NCBI GenBank assembly: GCA_001604045.1 | Contig: LVAN01000002.1 | Span: 21,122 to 85,121, forward strand | Reading direction: 5' to 3' | Origin: Clostridiales bacterium Firm_08 | Lineage (GTDB): Bacteria; Bacillota; Clostridia; Oscillospirales; QAKW01 | DNA: 64,000 bases | Part shown: positions 62,988 through 64,000 of the stretch, in pieces | Numbering within the stretch: the first letter of the stretch is position 1 | Layout: every line of letters starts with the position of its first letter | Notes under the pieces: generated by a model | The model's database searches: none | What the model saw: the letters and a program-made list of their open reading frames with translations, nothing else | Told to the model about the DNA's origin: nothing | Made by a program: the position numbers and the translations under genes

Positions 62988-63575
62988 GTGACTTACGAGC
63001 AATTTTACGGAAATGATTATAAAAAACTGAAAGACGCGCAAAACACGCTGAGATCCATGATCCAAAAACTGCAAGCCGACACGGATCCGAACGAGGATCT
63101 ACAACCGATCGTCTACTGTTGTTCCCGCATCAAAAAACCGGACAGTATGATGCGAAAACTCGAAACGCGAGGGTTTCCGCCAACAGCCGGATCGGCGCTT
63201 ACAAACGTCTATGACGCCGTCGGCATCAGGATCATCTGCTCATTCGCGAGCGACGTTTTCAACATTGTGGAAAAACTGGAAAAAGAGCCTTTGATAGAGA
63301 TCCTGGAAAAGAAAGATTATCTTTCCCACCCGAAACCGAACGGCTATCGGAGCATTCATCTTTGTATTCGTCTGCGGGACACCGGCATTCCCGCTGAAAT
63401 CCAGATCCGGACGATCGCTATGGATTTTTGGGCAACGCTCGAACATCAGTTGAAATATAAAAAGAATATTGCAAACGAGACCCTCATTAAAAGCGAGTTG
63501 AAGCGCTGCGCCGATGAGATCGCGTCAGTCGATCTGTCTATGCAGACCATACGGGAGATCATCAAAGAACTGTGA
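62988..63575 (+). CDS. Small alarmone synthetase-like (RelA/SpoT domain) protein
   Basis: A 195-residue protein with a RelA/SpoT synthetase domain (about 35-165). Visible: R-I-K-K-P-D-S-M near the start, the K-P-N-G-Y-R-S-I-H loop that binds GTP, and E-I-Q-I-R-T with M-D-F-W-A-T-L-E-H. It lacks hydrolase and regulatory domains, so it resembles YjbM/YwaC small alarmone synthetases that make (p)ppGpp. The start is GTG at 62988, eight bases after AAAGGA. It follows the ABC remnant by 19 bases. Confidence 0.85.
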   Translation: MTYEQFYGNDYKKLKDAQNTLRSMIQKLQADTDPNEDLQPIVYCCSRIKKPDSMMRKLETRGFPPTAGSALTNVYDAVGIRIICSFASDVFNIVEKLEKEPLIEILEKKDYLSHPKPNGYRSIHLCIRLRDTGIPAEIQIRTIAMDFWATLEHQLKYKKNIANETLIKSELKRCADEIASVDLSMQTIREIIKEL

Positions 63576-63588
63576 GGCGCTGGTCCGG

Positions 63589-63646
63589 TTTGTCATTCTA
63601 ACGCAAAATGAAACAGCACGCTAAAAGCGTGCTGTTGCGTTTTGTG
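63589..63646. repeat. Direct-repeat copy 1 with terminator-like hairpin
   Basis: The block starting at 63589 recurs from 63961 to the window end (about 33 identical bases, then a one-base difference). In this copy a 10-bp stem (63612-63621 with 63627-63636, TAAAA loop) is extended by an outer 7-bp pairing (63602-63608 with 63640-63646, one G-U) with a 3x3 internal loop. It follows the alarmone gene by 13 bases and may serve as its terminator. Confidence 0.7.
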
Positions 63647-63708
63647 CCAAATTCCGACTCTTATGTATATCGCTTTTCCTTAAACGGCTGAAATCGAAAG
63701 AGTAATAT

Positions 63709-63800
63709 TGCCGCCGTTGGCGGCAGTGATATTATGCCTTGCGGCATAGTGATATTTTGCGGCAAAGCCCGATATACCTCGCCGAAAGACGAATATAACT
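63709..63800. repeat. Second mini-hairpin array beside a tRNA relic
   Basis: Palindromes 63709-63725 (TGCCGCC/GGCGGCA, GTT loop) and 63733-63748 (TATGCC/GGCATA, TTGC loop) are each followed by the spacer GTGATATT (63726-63733 and 63749-63756). Imperfect G+C-rich palindromes continue to about 63795. The array ends with GAATATAACTGAAAAA (63791-63806), identical to 1885-1900. No gene is seen in 63647-63800. Confidence 0.72.
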
Positions 63801-63830
63801 GAAAAATCCACGCTTTCGCGTGGATTTTTC
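63801..63830 (-). terminator. Hairpin matching the tRNA-Gln terminator
   Basis: A 13-bp stem (63801-63813 with 63818-63830) with a TTTC loop and flanking A/T tracts. It has the same layout as the hairpin at 1895-1924 and again abuts an encoded CCA end. The stem sequence differs but the flanks (GAAAAA, TTTTTC) are the same. Confidence 0.75.
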
Positions 63831-63865
63831 TGGTCGGAGTGGCGAGATTTGAACTCGCGGCAACG
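63831..63865 (-). pseudogene. tRNA 3'-half relic (T arm, acceptor 3' strand, CCA)
   Basis: On the minus strand the sequence has a perfect T arm (GCGAG-TTCAAAT-CTCGC), acceptor 3' strand CACTCCG, discriminator A and CCA (63831-63833). No matching 5' acceptor, D arm or anticodon arm follows to the left end of the gene; the neighbouring 63866-63947 is G+C-rich and unlike tRNA. I therefore call it a partial tRNA. Confidence 0.7.
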
Positions 63866-63960
63866 CCGCCTCGCGGCGTCGCCGTCCGGCAGGATGTCCC
63901 CACTCGCTCGCCGCTTCGTGGCAACCGCTCGGGGATGATAAAGCGAGGCCGCGAGTTCAT
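63866..63960. other. G+C-rich segment with an inverted copy of the T-arm half
   Basis: No gene is supported. An 11-base inverted repeat links 63851-63861 in the tRNA relic with 63948-63958, that is, the T-arm half reappears in the opposite direction just before the direct repeat at 63961. A 99-codon minus frame crosses this region and the hairpin array but is not credible. Confidence 0.55.
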
Positions 63961-64000
63961 TTTGTCATTCTAACGCAAAATGAAACAGCACGCAAAAGCG
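63961..64000. repeat. Direct-repeat copy 2 (cut by the window edge)
   Basis: From 63961 the sequence repeats 63589 onward for about 33 bases, then one T is missing before AAAAGCG, and the window ends. The two copies are 372 bp apart and enclose the second array and the tRNA relic. Confidence 0.75.

Noticed and set aside
63661..63960. 99-codon minus frame across the second hairpin array and tRNA relic
   Set aside because: It translates palindromes and a tRNA 3' half, has no SD, and such products are a common false prediction from tRNA-flanking sequence.

Overview
The window is a gene-dense, moderately G+C-rich stretch from a low-GC-branch Gram-positive, most likely an anaerobic member of the Clostridia (Oscillospirales-like). 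The evidence is a forespore gene (spoIIR), RNase J, GdpP, PyrR attenuation, ECF transporter genes, a V-type ATPase operon, several Clostridia-typical DUF families (DUF1836, DUF5711, DUF4173, DUF6259), strong Shine-Dalgarno sites and frequent TTG/GTG starts. No rRNA, CRISPR array, insertion sequence or phage module was seen.

Layout. 1-1712: the 3' end of one gene, then a DUF1836 regulator with a prohibitin-like protein. 1713-2450: a tRNA cluster (Gly-Arg-His-Gln, minus strand) followed by an array of tiny hairpins. 2455-16057: a 14-gene co-directional minus run, ruvC-ruvA-ruvB, a methyltransferase, ecfA1-ecfA2-ecfT, truA, a DUF5711 protein, cvpA, pgsA, clpE, an Ldh2-type 2-hydroxyacid dehydrogenase and a LarA-type nickel-pincer racemase. 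16190-20211: two plus-strand units, a DUF2975/HTH/DUF4173 membrane-regulator set and an ECF sigma factor with its probable membrane anti-sigma factor. 20366-26378: a minus operon starting with the CCA-adding enzyme, then two paralogous small membrane proteins, an LtaS-family enzyme, rpe and a PLP enzyme; murC is divergent. 27983-32094: a pyrimidine-salvage divergon, uraA and pyrR (minus, behind an attenuator) against upp and prs (plus). 32138-35289: minus spoIIR, ispE, an aminotransferase and an AsnC-type regulator. 35426-43897: a nine-gene V-type ATPase operon followed by a very large DUF6259 putative glycoside hydrolase. 46949-57740: RNase J behind a structured leader, then yybS-gdpP-rplI-dnaB-tilS-hpt-ftsH. 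57786-60284: a minus three-gene catabolic-looking operon (type I dehydroquinase-like, SDR, quinone-oxidoreductase-like). 60415-63575: a two-component system, a 5'-truncated ABC ATPase and a small alarmone synthetase. 63589-64000: a second hairpin array next to a tRNA 3'-half relic, flanked by a direct repeat.

Most of the window is conserved core biology. The parts most worth attention are the tRNA-linked mini-hairpin arrays present at two loci, the tRNA relic flanked by direct repeats at the right edge, the paired paralogous small membrane proteins, the spoIIR forespore-type promoter overlapping a predicted SD-sequestering hairpin, the 5'-truncated ABC gene that keeps an operator-like site shared with its two-component promoter, the unidentified rnj leader, and two small operons of plausible but undefined catabolic function (ldh2-larA and dehydroquinase-like/SDR/QOR). 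All database-level identifications rest on reading motifs; no searches were run.
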